From: Insulibacter thermoxylanivorax
Lineage (GTDB): Bacteria > Bacillota > Bacilli > Paenibacillales > DA-C8
DNA: 64,000 bases
NCBI RefSeq assembly: GCF_015472005.1
Contig: NZ_BMAQ01000006.1
Coordinates: 124,001 to 188,000 of the forward strand
Direction: 5' to 3'
The stretch's first letter is position 1; each line of letters starts with the position of its first letter. The position numbers and the translations under genes are program-made. Below are positions 55,148-64,000 of this stretch, piece after piece. A model generated the notes under the pieces. The model made no database searches and had not been told where the DNA came from. It saw only the letters and a program-made list of their open reading frames with translations.

Positions 55148-55381
55148 TTACTTGTGAGATTCTATGTACGAGATTACCTCTCCTACATTCGTAATCTTCT
55201 CAGCATCTTCGTCGGAAATCTCCATGTCGAACTCATCCTCAAGTTCCATCACGAGTTCCACGATATCCAGAGAATCAGCACCCAGGTCATCTTTGAAAGA
55301 TGCTTCTGGAGTAACTTCAGATTCATCCACACCCAAGCGATCCACGATAATGCGCTTCACGCGGTCAAACACGTCGGACAT
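55148..55381 (-). CDS. acpP: Acyl carrier protein
   Basis: A 77-residue acidic ACP with the phosphopantetheine attachment Ser37 in [13 protein letters not shown]. It carries acyl chains in fatty-acid synthesis. ATG 55381 follows GAGGTG; the longer frame runs into fabG. It lies 64 bp after fabG. Confidence 0.97.
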   Translation of the reverse strand: MSDVFDRVKRIIVDRLGVDESEVTPEASFKDDLGADSLDIVELVMELEDEFDMEISDEDAEKITNVGEVISYIESHK

Positions 55382-55445
55382 CCGGTTCACCTCCCTCTTG
55401 GTATTATAGTAGAATAGCTCATAAAATGCCATAGGACTTCTCCGA

Positions 55446-56192
55446 TTAGCCCATGTACATGCCGCCGTCAACATGAATCGTCTGGCCGGTCATATAATCG
55501 GCATCCTCGGAGGCGAGCACGCGGACGATCCGCGCGACATCCTCCGGCTGTCCCAGTCTTCCCAGCGGAATCGACTTGAGCAGCTGTTCGCGCGTCTCCT
55601 CGCTGAGCTGATCGGTCATCTCCGTCGCGATGAAACCCGGGGCAACGCAGTTGACTGTAATGCCCCGCGAGGCCAGTTCCTTCGCCGCGCTCTTCGTCAT
55701 GCCGATCACCCCGGCCTTGGCTGCGGCATAGTTGATCTGTCCGGCATTGCCGGCAGCACCGACAACGGAGGAGATGTTGATGATCCGGCCAAAGCGCTGC
55801 TTCATCATCGGCCGTGTCACGGACTTCATGCAGTTGAAGACGCCTTTCAAGTTCGTATTAATAACTTGATCGAATTCTTTTTCTTTCATACGCATAAGCA
55901 GATTATCCCGCGTGATGCCGGCGTTGTTCACAAGGATGTCGAGCTTGCCGAAATGTTCGAGTACTTGCTTCACCATGCTCTCGGCTTGTTCCATGTCGCC
56001 CACATCCGCCTTGACGAGCAGCGCCTGTCTGCCAAGCGCGCGCACGGCCTCCGCGGTTTCCTCCGCTGCTTGTACGTTGCCGGCGTAGTTCACGGCAACA
56101 TCGGCGCCGGCTTCGGCGAGACTGATCGCGATCGCCCGTCCGATGCCGCGGGAGGCGCCGGTGACGAGCGCAACTCTGCCTTGCAATGACAT
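55446..56192 (-). CDS. fabG: FabG, 3-oxoacyl-ACP reductase
   Basis: A 248-residue short-chain dehydrogenase with NADP motif [11 protein letters not shown] (residues 14-24), NNAG, catalytic Ser (about residue 141) and YxxxK (NYAAAKAG). It reduces beta-ketoacyl-ACP. It lies 10 bp after fabD in the operon. Confidence 0.96.
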   Translation of the reverse strand: MSLQGRVALVTGASRGIGRAIAISLAEAGADVAVNYAGNVQAAEETAEAVRALGRQALLVKADVGDMEQAESMVKQVLEHFGKLDILVNNAGITRDNLLMRMKEKEFDQVINTNLKGVFNCMKSVTRPMMKQRFGRIINISSVVGAAGNAGQINYAAAKAGVIGMTKSAAKELASRGITVNCVAPGFIATEMTDQLSEETREQLLKSIPLGRLGQPEDVARIVRVLASEDADYMTGQTIHVDGGMYMG

Positions 56193-56202
56193 ATCGATTC
56201 CC

Positions 56203-57153
56203 TCACTTTCCCTCTCTATTCTTAAGTGCGGCGATCGCCGCCTCCAATGACTCCACGGAGTTCACCGTATAGACGGCAGCCGAGCGGTCGATCTTGCGGA
56301 TCAGACCCGTCAGCACGGAGCCGGAACCGATCTCCACGAAGGTATCGACGCCCTGGGACAGGAGCCAGTTGATCGAATCTTCCCACAGAACCGGAGAGAC
56401 CACTTGCCTCACGAGAAGCTCGCGGATCTCTTCCGCCTTGGTCACCGGTCCGGCCGTTACGTTGGCGACCACCGGGACCGCTGCATCCCGCATCTCCACT
56501 TGCTGCAGGACCTCGCGCAGACGGCTTGCTGCCGGTTCCATCAGGGAGGAGTGGAACGGACCGCTTACCTCGAGGGGGACGACCCGCCGCGCACCGATCT
56601 CCTTGCCCCGTTCAACGATCGCCTGCACGCCCGCCGCCGTTCCCGAGACGACGATCTGCCCCGGGCAGTTCACATTCGCCATCTCCACAGTTCCCGCCTG
56701 CTCGCTGACTTCCCGGCAGAGCGCAGCCAGCGCTTCGCGATCTGCCCCCAGGACCGCGGCCATCGCACCTTGCCCTGCGGGCACTGCCTGGTCCATGAAT
56801 TCCCCGCGCAGGCGCACGGTGCGCACCGCATCGGTAAAGGACATCACTCCAGCGCATACGAGAGCACTGTATTCGCCAAGGCTGTGTCCGGCGACGTAGT
56901 CCGGCTGAAGACCGCTGTCCCGCAAGCTCTCCAGATAGGCGCAGCTTGTCGCCAGCAGGGCCGGCTGCGTGTGGTAAGTCAGCTTCAATTCATCCTCCGG
57001 TCCTTGGAAGATCAATTCGCTTAAAGGATAGCCAAGGGTTTCATCGGCGGCGCGGAACAGGGCTTGCGTCCCTTCATGCTGCCGGCAGATGTCCGCTCCC
57101 ATGCCGACGCTCTGTGCACCCTGGCCTGGAAAAACATACGCTGTTAAGCCCAT
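56203..57153 (-). CDS. fabD: FabD, malonyl-CoA:ACP transacylase
   Basis: A 316-residue acyltransferase with catalytic Ser91 in [10 protein letters not shown] and His in GPFHSSLM. N-terminal [12 protein letters not shown] is the family signature. It loads malonyl onto ACP. ATG 57153 is 9 nt after AGGAG; a TTG three codons earlier is less well placed. Confidence 0.95.
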   Translation of the reverse strand: MGLTAYVFPGQGAQSVGMGADICRQHEGTQALFRAADETLGYPLSELIFQGPEDELKLTYHTQPALLATSCAYLESLRDSGLQPDYVAGHSLGEYSALVCAGVMSFTDAVRTVRLRGEFMDQAVPAGQGAMAAVLGADREALAALCREVSEQAGTVEMANVNCPGQIVVSGTAAGVQAIVERGKEIGARRVVPLEVSGPFHSSLMEPAASRLREVLQQVEMRDAAVPVVANVTAGPVTKAEEIRELLVRQVVSPVLWEDSINWLLSQGVDTFVEIGSGSVLTGLIRKIDRSAAVYTVNSVESLEAAIAALKNREGK

Positions 57154-57244
57154 CTTACGCAACTCCTAACTGCACGATTTCTGCTTATCTTGTCAAAGCC
57201 GTTAACTTCATGTTCGATATGCATCATTTAATTCCTTCATGTCG

Positions 57245-58234
57245 TCACCAGATCAGCACAGAAGCTCCCCAGGTTAAGCCGCCGCCGAAGCCGACAAGCA
57301 CGAGGCAGTCCCCCTCCTGCATGCGGCCTTCTTCCGCTGCTTCCGCCAAGGCGATCGGGATCGATGCCGCCGATGCATTGCCGTACTTATCCAGATTGAT
57401 CATGCATTTGTCTTCGGGAAGGTTCAGCTTCTCCAAGGCCGAATGGATGATGCGGATATTGGCTTGATGCGGCACAAGCAGGTCAACATCATCCTTCGTG
57501 AGACCTGCTTTGTCCAGCGCTTCAAGGGCGGCTGAGCCCATGATGCGGACGGCGAACTTGAACACCTCTTTGCCCGCCATATAGATATAATGCTTCTTCT
57601 CGGCGATGCTCTCCGGCGATGCCGGGCAGCGCGAACCGCCGCCGGCCAGATTCAGCAGCTCCCCGCCGGAACCGTCGGCACCGAGCACGAAGGAGCGGAA
57701 TCCCCGTCCATCCGGCACTTGCCCAAGCACAACCGCTCCCGCCCCGTCCCCGAACAGGATGCACGTGTTACGGTCCGTGTAATCCGTGATCTTGGATAAG
57801 CATTCCGCGCCGACAACGAGGACATGTTTGTACAGACCGGCAGCGATCATGCTGACGGCATTTGCCAAACTATAGATAAATCCCGAACACGCCGCCGACA
57901 GGTCGAAGGCCGCAGCGCGCTTCGCTCCCAGTTTCTCCTGCAGGACACAGGCCGTGGACGGAAAAGCCATATCCGGCGTGATCGTAGCAACGATGATCAA
58001 GTCGATATCATCGGCAGTCAGCCCGGCATTCTTCAATGCTTCTACCGATGCATGGTACGCCAGATCCGAGGACGCTTCCTCCGGAGAACTGATGCGCCGC
58101 TCGCGGATCCCGGTACGCGTGATGATCCAATCGTTGCTCGTGTCCACCATCTTCTCCAGATCAAAGTTGGTGAGCACTTTCTCCGGCACATATTTGCCTG
58201 TCCCAAGCACTCCTACCGACATTCCTAAATTCAT
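57245..58234 (-). CDS. fabH: FabH, beta-ketoacyl-ACP synthase III
   Basis: A 329-residue initiating condensing enzyme with active-site Cys116 (SAACSGFIYSL), His in VPHQANIRI and Asn in YGNASAAS. It starts (branched) fatty-acid synthesis from acyl-CoA and malonyl-ACP. ATG 58234 overlaps the plsX stop by 4 bp. Confidence 0.96.
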   Translation of the reverse strand: MNLGMSVGVLGTGKYVPEKVLTNFDLEKMVDTSNDWIITRTGIRERRISSPEEASSDLAYHASVEALKNAGLTADDIDLIIVATITPDMAFPSTACVLQEKLGAKRAAAFDLSAACSGFIYSLANAVSMIAAGLYKHVLVVGAECLSKITDYTDRNTCILFGDGAGAVVLGQVPDGRGFRSFVLGADGSGGELLNLAGGGSRCPASPESIAEKKHYIYMAGKEVFKFAVRIMGSAALEALDKAGLTKDDVDLLVPHQANIRIIHSALEKLNLPEDKCMINLDKYGNASAASIPIALAEAAEEGRMQEGDCLVLVGFGGGLTWGASVLIW

Positions 58235-59238
58235 AGCTGCCCCTCATTTCTCTTAATTTCCTCTCTGATCGCGTCTACCAGATGATTCATCAGCGCCGTC
58301 CGAGCTTGCCCGATGGCATTTTTGATCGCACCTGCATCTGAGGAACCATGACTCTTGATGACGATACCGTCGATTCCGAGCAGCGGGGCACCGCCGTGTT
58401 CACGATAATCGTATTGTTTGAACACCCTCAGCTTCGGTTTAAGGATGAGGCCTGCGATTTTCGTTAATGCCGAGCTCGTCAGCGTCTGTTTCAGCAAGGT
58501 GAAGATCGCCTTCTGCGCACCTTCAAAGGACTTCAACATGATGTTGCCGGCAAAGCCGTCACAGACGACGACATCGCAGACGCCGCTGAGGATGTCCCGG
58601 GCTTCCACATTGCCGATGAAATGGATCGGCAGTTGCTCCAACTGACTGTAAGCGGCTTTGGTCAGTTCATTGCCCTTCATCGCTTCAGTGCCGACATTGA
58701 GCAGGCCGACACGCGGCTGATCCAGCTGGTGAACCTTGCTGCGGTAGATCGTACCCATCACAGCATATTGCGCCAGATGTTCGGGACTGGCATCCATGTT
58801 TGCGCCAAGGTCCAGAGCCAGGGTGCCGCTTCCCTCGAGCGTCGGGATCATCGGCGCTAAGGCTGGACGATGGATGCCCGGGAGACGTCCGATAATCAGA
58901 AGCCCCGTTGCCATGAGGGCGCCGGTGTTGCCGGCGGACACAAGCGCATCGGCCTGCTTCTCCTTCACCATGCGGCCGGCGACGACCATCGACGCATCCT
59001 TCTTGCGCCGCACCGCCCTGACGGGCTCATCATCGGCTTCGATGACTTCCGATGCATGTTGAATCCGCACGTTGCCGGGCAATTTCCCGCCGCCGGCGGT
59101 GATGAACTGCGCGATCCGCGGCTCGTCGCCTACCAGGATGAGCTCGACATCGGCGAATTCCCGAGCTGCTTGCAGCGTTCCTGTGACCACCGCTTCCGGC
59201 GCATGGTCGCCGCCCATCGCATCAATTGCTATTCGCAT
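58231..59238 (-). CDS. plsX: PlsX, phosphate acyltransferase
   Basis: A 335-residue protein ([20 protein letters not shown]) that converts acyl-ACP to acyl-phosphate for phospholipid synthesis. Conserved blocks [11 protein letters not shown] and [13 protein letters not shown] are present. It overlaps the fapR end by 17 bp. It is a standard member of the FapR regulon. Confidence 0.96.
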   Translation of the reverse strand: MRIAIDAMGGDHAPEAVVTGTLQAAREFADVELILVGDEPRIAQFITAGGGKLPGNVRIQHASEVIEADDEPVRAVRRKKDASMVVAGRMVKEKQADALVSAGNTGALMATGLLIIGRLPGIHRPALAPMIPTLEGSGTLALDLGANMDASPEHLAQYAVMGTIYRSKVHQLDQPRVGLLNVGTEAMKGNELTKAAYSQLEQLPIHFIGNVEARDILSGVCDVVVCDGFAGNIMLKSFEGAQKAIFTLLKQTLTSSALTKIAGLILKPKLRVFKQYDYREHGGAPLLGIDGIVIKSHGSSDAGAIKNAIGQARTALMNHLVDAIREEIKRNEGQL

Positions 59239-59842
59239 GATTGTCTACCCCTTCTGTCTGATCTTGCTCGATGGTTTTGGTACGATAAATCATAAAATTA
59301 CCTTGAAATACCTTTTCATCCCCAACATAAGTGAAGACTTCGACGTGCGCTTTGCCTCCGGCTTGGGAACCCGATCGCACATAGGCCTTGGCAACGCATT
59401 TCTCCCCCAGCCTCACCGGCCGGATGAAGCGGATGTCCGCAGAAGCGGTGAGCGCCACCTCGTCATCGATCACTGCCACAGCCAGTGAGTTGGCTTGCGA
59501 GAAGATATGGTGCCCTCTCGCGATCTTCGTGCGGGAGAACACATGCTCCGGTTTGATTTCGAAGATGGAGATGCCGCTTTTGTCCAGCTGCAGATCGATG
59601 ACATCACCAATCACCTCGTGCAGCGGCAAGGAGCGCACTTGATCATAAGTCTGTTCAGCCATGAGCTTCAGCCGCTCCCGCAGCTCAGGGATGCCGAGTT
59701 CCAACCGGTCCAGCCGCACCGTCTGGATGCTGACGCCGAACTTCTTCATGAGATCCTCATCCGTTAGGAAAGGATTCTCTTCAATCGCTTTAGCGAGCTG
59801 TTGCTGCCGTTGTCGCTTAGGCAGTCTGCCGATTGCCCTCAC
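59222..59842 (-). CDS. fapR: FapR, malonyl-CoA-responsive repressor of lipid synthesis
   Basis: A 206-residue protein with an N-terminal DeoR-like helix-turn-helix ([20 protein letters not shown]) and a hot-dog malonyl-CoA-binding domain ([20 protein letters not shown]). It represses the fab/pls genes and is released by malonyl-CoA. The start is uncertain: GTG 59842 overlaps its only Shine-Dalgarno (GGGAGG). It is first in the operon and has a FapR box at its own promoter. Confidence 0.95.
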   Translation of the reverse strand: MRAIGRLPKRQRQQQLAKAIEENPFLTDEDLMKKFGVSIQTVRLDRLELGIPELRERLKLMAEQTYDQVRSLPLHEVIGDVIDLQLDKSGISIFEIKPEHVFSRTKIARGHHIFSQANSLAVAVIDDEVALTASADIRFIRPVRLGEKCVAKAYVRSGSQAGGKAHVEVFTYVGDEKVFQGNFMIYRTKTIEQDQTEGVDNHANSN

Positions 59843-60042
59843 CTCCCGGTATGATGAGTGAATATCGGATCGCCCGGGACGGACCCGGTCTCGTGATCAT
59901 CGTTATGTATGGTTTTACATAGCTTTCATTCCGAAACAGCTTTGCAATGGTTCAACTATGATTCTGCAGCCGTTCCGCAACGTTCAGCTATAATTCCTGG
60001 TTCTATCAGCCAATCCGACAGCCGCACCCGTACACGCAGATC

Positions 60043-60059
60043 TTATCACCTGGTACTAG
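60043..60059 (-). promoter_or_regulatory. FapR operator
   Basis: The plus-strand sequence TTATCACCTGGTACTAG matches the FapR box TTAGTACCTGGTACTAA at 14 of 17 positions. It lies just downstream of the -10 element, over the expected transcription start, the normal place for FapR repression. Confidence 0.75.
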
Positions 60060-60065
60060 TAGTAT

Positions 60066-60095
60066 ATTATAAAACAAGCGGAAATGTGAAGTAAA
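60066..60095 (-). promoter_or_regulatory. Sigma-A promoter of the fapR-plsX-fab operon
   Basis: TTTACT (60095-60090) and a perfect TATAAT (60071-60066) with an 18-bp spacer on the minus strand. The implied leader is about 210 nt; nothing else clear is seen between 59843 and 60042. Confidence 0.72.
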
Positions 60096-60121
60096 ATCCG
60101 CCGGACTTCCAAAAGCTGCAC

Positions 60122-60156
60122 AGAAGAAAGGCGCCCTCATTCTCAAGAGGACGCCT
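60122..60156 (-). terminator. Rho-independent terminator downstream of rpmF
   Basis: A 10-bp stem AGGCGTCCTC / GAGGGCGCCT with one G-U pair is followed by a pyrimidine-rich TTCTTCTG on the minus strand. The T-tract is imperfect. Confidence 0.7.
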
Positions 60157-60168
60157 CTGCTAACGCAA

Positions 60169-60342
60169 TTATTGTTTGATCACTTCTTTGCCCTTATAGG
60201 TGCCGCAAACACGGCATACGCGGTGAGCAACCTTCATCTCGCCGCATTGTTCACACTTCACCATGCCTGGAATACTCAATTTATAATGAGTACGGCGTTT
60301 GTCGCGTTTCGACTTGGAAGTCTTGCGAAAAGGTACTGCCAT
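60169..60342 (-). CDS. rpmF: 50S ribosomal protein L32 (zinc-binding form)
   Basis: A 57-residue L32 ([20 protein letters not shown]) with four cysteines, C30-x2-C33 and C43-x2-C46, so it is the zinc-binding type. AAGGAGG precedes ATG 60342. It follows the DUF177 gene, as in most bacteria. Confidence 0.96.
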   Translation of the reverse strand: MAVPFRKTSKSKRDKRRTHYKLSIPGMVKCEQCGEMKVAHRVCRVCGTYKGKEVIKQ

Positions 60343-60390
60343 GAATCCCACCTCCTTCAAAGCATGCCCTGTGGCAGCAATGAAACATGA

Positions 60391-60897
60391 TCATTTCTCA
60401 AAAAACTTCTGCAATTCTGCCAGCCGCGGATCGATGCGCTCCATGCGGCAGGAACAGTCCGTTTCATTGCGATTCGTCCCGCAGACCGGACAGAGACCGC
60501 GGCAGTCCTCCTTGCACAAAGCAACGAACGGCACGGACATCAGATAGGCCGCTTCCAGATACGGAACTAAGTCAAACTCATTCTGCGGAATATAGAAGAC
60601 ATCGTCTTCTTCGTTCTCATCCTTAAATTGTTCATCCTGTGAAAATGATTCGTGAAAAGGAACATGGATATGTTCACTGACTTCATCCAGACAGCGGGAA
60701 CAAGAAAATACGATGTCGCCATCGAGCTGCCCGTCGATCAGAAAGATCCCTGCTGCAAACTCAGCTGTAAGTTCAGCATGAACGGGAGTATGCCTTAAGA
60801 TATCACGGCGGCTGCCGAGAGCCTGGCTCATGTCCAGCTGAGTTTCAAGCTGAATCGGTCCGTCCAGACCGGCCATTTCTTTAAAATTGATCTTCAA
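60391..60897 (-). CDS. DUF177/YceD-family protein
   Basis: A 168-residue protein with the DUF177 cysteine pairs (CSRCLDEV; CKEDCRGLCPVCGTN) that probably bind zinc. YceD-type proteins are linked to 23S rRNA accumulation in E. coli and plants. The start is TTG 60897, 8 nt after AGGTG. It forms an operon with rpmF. The B. subtilis counterpart is ylbN. Confidence 0.9.
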   Translation of the reverse strand: MKINFKEMAGLDGPIQLETQLDMSQALGSRRDILRHTPVHAELTAEFAAGIFLIDGQLDGDIVFSCSRCLDEVSEHIHVPFHESFSQDEQFKDENEEDDVFYIPQNEFDLVPYLEAAYLMSVPFVALCKEDCRGLCPVCGTNRNETDCSCRMERIDPRLAELQKFFEK

Positions 60898-60925
60898 CGG
60901 GCATCACCTCAAACAAACAAAATTT

Positions 60926-60955
60926 ATTATATCGACTCCTATGGCTTCTTGTCAA
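60926..60955 (-). promoter_or_regulatory. Sigma-A promoter of the DUF177-rpmF operon
   Basis: Perfect TTGACA (60955-60950) and TATAAT (60931-60926) with an 18-bp spacer on the minus strand, only about 20 bp before the ribosome site. It is the strongest-looking promoter in the window. Confidence 0.85.
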
Positions 60956-61120
60956 CTAAATTCAGCCAAGTATAGCAGGCGAATCCCGCTTGGGTTAAAA
61001 TAGAAACCAATATGGAGCCGGACTTCAGATCTCCCCTATGACAATCTCTGGACTTGCAGGTCCTCAGCTCATCTTGCTTGCGAATCTTACGCTAACCCCA
61101 CGATACAAGGAGTCATGAAC

Positions 61121-62437
61121 ATGCGCACAGTAGGGATCATCGTCGAATACAACCCGCTTCACAACGGTCATGTTTATCATTGCCAACAAGCGCGCCGCCT
61201 ATCAAAGGCTGACGCCGTCGTCGCTGTGATGAGCGGGCATTTCTTGCAGCGAGGCGAGCCCGCGCTGACGAACAAATGGGCGCGTACGGAGATGGCGCTC
61301 AGCATGGGCGTCGATCTCGTGATCGAACTGCCCGTCGCTTATTCCGCGCAGCCTGCGGAATGGTTCGCCTACGGGGCGGTATCCGCCCTGCACTTAAGCG
61401 GCATTGTAGACAGCTTATGCTTCGGCAGCGAGAGCGGCGACATCGCATGGTTCAGCGAATTAGCGGATCTGCTCGCGGACGAGCCGGAGGTTTTGCAGAA
61501 GCAGCTGCACGCAAGGCTCAAACAAGGCTTAAACTATCCGCAGGCCTATACCCGCGCTGTCCAGTATGTACTGCGCAGCGAAGGGATCGGTGCCGCTGGA
61601 TGCGGCACGGACGATGCATACGACCTTGCCAAACCCAACAATACGTTGGGCCTTCATTATATGATCGCCTTACGGCGGCTGGGCAGTTCCATCGCCCCGC
61701 TGACGATCAAGCGTGTGAAGGCCGGCTACCATGATCCGCTCGAAGCCGACGCACAGATCGCCAGTGCCACCGCAATCCGCGAGAAGCTGCTTGTCAGCGG
61801 TGATCTTGCCGCCATCCAGCCTTATATTCCACACTATACCGCAGAGATCCTGCAAAGGGAATGGGACGCCGGCCGCGCTCCAGTTCATTGGGAGCGGCTG
61901 GCCGTGCCGCTGATGCAAGCGATCCTCAGCCGCAGCAAAGAGGAATTAGCGGCACTGGCGGAAGTAAGCGAAGGTCTGGAGAATCGCATCCTGCGCGCAT
62001 TGAACGAGCTGGAAGGCAGCTGCAGCGTCGAGCAGCTGATCGAGGGTTGCAAGACGAAGCGCTATACCCGCACGAAGCTGCAGCGCACCTTCACCCGCAT
62101 CCTCCTCGGCCATCGCAAGGAACTGCTGACCCGGGATGTCTTGGCGCAAGGCGTTCCTTACCTGCGCATCCTCGGTTTCAGCCGCATCGGCCGGCAATTG
62201 CTGAAGCAAATGAAGCAAACCGCTTCTGTACCGATCATCACGAATGTCGGACAAGAGGTGCATCCGCTTATGCTGCTCGATATCCAAGCTACGGGCATCC
62301 ACGCCCTTGGCTACCAGCACTTCACTGCCCATGATCTCCTGCGCGATTATTATGAACCGCCGCTGATGCTGCAGCAAGAAACTTCAGCGAGCGAAGAAGT
62401 CCCTGCAGCAGATGCGGCCGAAAGCGGATCGCTTTGA
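61121..62437 (+). CDS. tmcAL: TmcAL (YlbM), tRNA(Met) cytidine acetate ligase
   Basis: A 438-residue nucleotidyltransferase-like protein with the motif EYNPLHNGHVYH (residues 9-20; core N-P-L-H-N-G-H) at the N-terminus. The B. subtilis enzyme acetylates C34 of elongator tRNA(Met) using acetate and ATP. ATG 61121 is 8 nt after AAGGAG; the ATG at 61115 is too close. It is convergent with ylbL, the two stops being only 19 bp apart. Confidence 0.92.
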   Translation: MRTVGIIVEYNPLHNGHVYHCQQARRLSKADAVVAVMSGHFLQRGEPALTNKWARTEMALSMGVDLVIELPVAYSAQPAEWFAYGAVSALHLSGIVDSLCFGSESGDIAWFSELADLLADEPEVLQKQLHARLKQGLNYPQAYTRAVQYVLRSEGIGAAGCGTDDAYDLAKPNNTLGLHYMIALRRLGSSIAPLTIKRVKAGYHDPLEADAQIASATAIREKLLVSGDLAAIQPYIPHYTAEILQREWDAGRAPVHWERLAVPLMQAILSRSKEELAALAEVSEGLENRILRALNELEGSCSVEQLIEGCKTKRYTRTKLQRTFTRILLGHRKELLTRDVLAQGVPYLRILGFSRIGRQLLKQMKQTASVPIITNVGQEVHPLMLLDIQATGIHALGYQHFTAHDLLRDYYEPPLMLQQETSASEEVPAADAAESGSL

Positions 62438-62456
62438 GCGGCGGCGGTCCGCTCGC

Positions 62457-63629
62457 TTAGGCAGCCGGGATAACCCTGTGAGACCCGATGCCAGCCGCGG
62501 CTGCCGCTTCATCCTCAGCACCTGCTTCCTCCGCCTGTATGGCTGCCCCCTCTGCGGCCGCTTTGGGAGGGAGCTTGCGCAGATATTCCAGCGCATCGCT
62601 CAGCGTGCGAACCTCCACGATCTGCATGTTGGAGCCGATCTCCTCCGCCGTCCGCACCGCTTCGGAATAATTCTTGATATGAAGACCCCGCTTCTCATCG
62701 ATGTAATCCGCAGGGGCCAGGAAGATATCGGCGCCGTCCCGGTCCGCCCCGATCACCTTGTGGCGGATGCCGCCGATCACGCCTACATCGCCCTCGGGAC
62801 TGATCTCTCCCGTACCGGCGATGCGATAGCCGCGGCTGATATCCTCCGGCACGAACCGGTTATAGATCTCCAGCGCGAACATCAAGCCGGCCGAAGGACC
62901 GCCGATGTCTTCCGTCGAAATCTTCACGCGGTACCGCTCATCCTCCGGCTCGACGCTGCGCATCACAAGCAGGGATACGCCCAGCCCTACCTCAGCTTCC
63001 TCTCCTTCAGAAGACGGCAGGCGGCGCAGCTCGATCTCTTCCGTGTAACGGACATTGCCGCGAAGGAAGGTCACGGACGCCAGATCCCCTTCCTTCTTGG
63101 TACTGAGATGCTGTTTCAGGTCTTCGAAGCGCTTGACGGCCTGCCCGTCAAGCGCCTCGATGCGGTCCCACAGCTGCAGCACCTCCGCCGCAGGATAGTC
63201 CGCCATGACGCTCTGCACATACAATCCTTGGTCCTCGTAGCGATAGGGGATGCCCAGCTCCTCGTACACCGCAAGGATCGCATGGTTCTGCGAACCGAGC
63301 ATGTTGATCTGCTGCCGGCTGTGATACTGTTCCTCCGTCTCCCCTTCATAGAAAACTTCTTCGCGTTTGTGAAACTCCGCATACGGATCCAAACGCAGCA
63401 TGAGATAGCTGAACAGATCCGGGTAGCTTTGGTAGACCGCCGTCAAGAGAAAGGCTCCTTCCTCCTTCCCGCCGGTTTCTGTCTCTACCATCTCCCCGAT
63501 CTCCTCCGTCGGTCCGGGCAGATACACCACATAATTCGTAGGAATATTCTGCAAGATCATAATCGCGAGGATCGCCGCCAACATGGCGATGATCAGTGCA
63601 TGGCCCAGCCGATATAAGGTGCGTTGCAT
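62457..63629 (-). CDS. ylbL: YlbL/SepM-type PDZ-Lon serine protease
   Basis: A 390-residue membrane-anchored protease. A transmembrane helix (residues 12-30) is followed by a PDZ domain (about 130-200) and a Lon-like catalytic domain with Ser246 (GGPSAGL) and Lys291 (GIRHKVIGA). The tail is Ala/Glu-rich. SepM processes a competence peptide in streptococci; the Bacillus relative is ylbL. ATG 63629 follows AAAGGAG. Confidence 0.92.
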   Translation of the reverse strand: MQRTLYRLGHALIIAMLAAILAIMILQNIPTNYVVYLPGPTEEIGEMVETETGGKEEGAFLLTAVYQSYPDLFSYLMLRLDPYAEFHKREEVFYEGETEEQYHSRQQINMLGSQNHAILAVYEELGIPYRYEDQGLYVQSVMADYPAAEVLQLWDRIEALDGQAVKRFEDLKQHLSTKKEGDLASVTFLRGNVRYTEEIELRRLPSSEGEEAEVGLGVSLLVMRSVEPEDERYRVKISTEDIGGPSAGLMFALEIYNRFVPEDISRGYRIAGTGEISPEGDVGVIGGIRHKVIGADRDGADIFLAPADYIDEKRGLHIKNYSEAVRTAEEIGSNMQIVEVRTLSDALEYLRKLPPKAAAEGAAIQAEEAGAEDEAAAAAGIGSHRVIPAA

Positions 63630-63756
63630 GTTGTGCTCCTTTCTAAGCGCAGCGCTGCCGAGGGCATGCTCCGGTCATCCGTCGTCCAAGCAGGTCTAAA
63701 CAAGCCCGGCAGAACGTAAGATGCAATAAGTCCACTTAACAGGAGGCAAAGCATCG

Positions 63757-64000
63757 GTGACTGCTTCAAATTTCCGCAACAGTCCCATATTAACCATCAT
63801 CCTCGGCACAGCAGCCTGCTTCGTAGTCGGTTTTATCATTCTCTATCCCGATCAGATCCTGAACTCCTCTCTCGAAGGGCTCACAATCTGGTGGAAAATC
63901 GTCTTTCCGGCGATGCTGCCCCTTCTGATCCTCGTTGAGATCATGACCGCCATGGGCATCATGCACTTCATCGGCGCCCTGCTCGATCCCGTGATGCGCC
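63757..64000 (+). CDS. ylbJ: YlbJ-type sporulation integral membrane protein (partial, N-terminus)
   Basis: The first 81 codons are present; the gene continues beyond the right edge. The protein has two hydrophobic helices and the conserved LTIWWKIVFPAMLPLLILVE, as in YlbJ, which is needed for spore formation in B. subtilis. The start is GTG 63757, 10 nt after AGGAGG. It is divergent from ylbL across a 127-bp spacer. Confidence 0.85.
   Translation, partial: MTASNFRNSPILTIILGTAACFVVGFIILYPDQILNSSLEGLTIWWKIVFPAMLPLLILVEIMTAMGIMHFIGALLDPVMR

Overview
The window is a contiguous piece of a Gram-positive, spore-forming, flagellated bacterial chromosome, most probably a member of the Paenibacillaceae. 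The gene order follows Bacillus subtilis (fapR-plsX-fab-rnc-smc-ftsY-ylxM-ffh-rpsP-trmD-rplS-rbgA-rnhB-sucCD-dprA-topA-trmFO-xerC-hslVU-codY-fla/che). Three features fit Paenibacillus better than Bacillus: fabF sits next to acpP, a signal peptidase gene lies between rplS and rbgA, and G+C is moderate (about half by eye). A partial YlbJ-type sporulation membrane gene points to an endospore former. The assignment is inferred from gene order and protein sequence, not from a database search. No rRNA, tRNA, insertion sequence, prophage or CRISPR array was seen.

Layout (almost everything is on the minus strand, so transcription runs from high to low coordinates). 64000-60.9 kb: partial ylbJ (+), ylbL protease (-) and tmcAL (+). 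60.9-53.0 kb: DUF177 gene and rpmF with a strong sigma-A promoter, then the FapR-controlled lipid operon fapR-plsX-fabH-fabD-fabG-acpP-fabF, then rnc. 52.7-48.0 kb: smc and ftsY. 48.0-45.9 kb: two small unknown genes embedded in several different families of degenerate tandem repeats. 45.9-41.7 kb: ylxM-ffh-rpsP-khpA-rimM-trmD, then rplS with its own promoter, leader hairpin and terminator. 41.5-34.4 kb: lepB-rbgA, rnhB, a FliK-like/FlhB-C-terminus-like gene pair, yraN, a lone plus-strand zinc-ribbon gene and comM. 34.1-23.4 kb: sucCD, dprA-topA-trmFO-xerC-hslVU-codY. 23.1-1 kb: the fla/che operon from flgB to cheB, which runs off the left edge.

The left third builds the flagellar basal body, export apparatus, hook, switch (FliG/FliM/FliY/CheY) and number/position control (FlhF/FlhG). 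The right third couples membrane lipid synthesis (FapR regulon) to protein targeting (FtsY/Ffh) and chromosome condensation (SMC). The middle carries translation, RNA-modification and DNA-topology housekeeping.

The most unusual points are: a second, standalone copy of the FlhB cytoplasmic fragment that starts about where FlhB is autocleaved, coupled to a second FliK-like gene; a run of spacers (46-49 kb) filled with unrelated short tandem repeats of period 10, 16, 19, about 21, 51 and about 52 bp; an HslV subunit whose catalytic Thr is buried behind seven residues; and heavy use of TTG/GTG starts in the flagellar operon. Start codons were moved from the longest ORF wherever a Shine-Dalgarno sequence at normal spacing supported an internal start.
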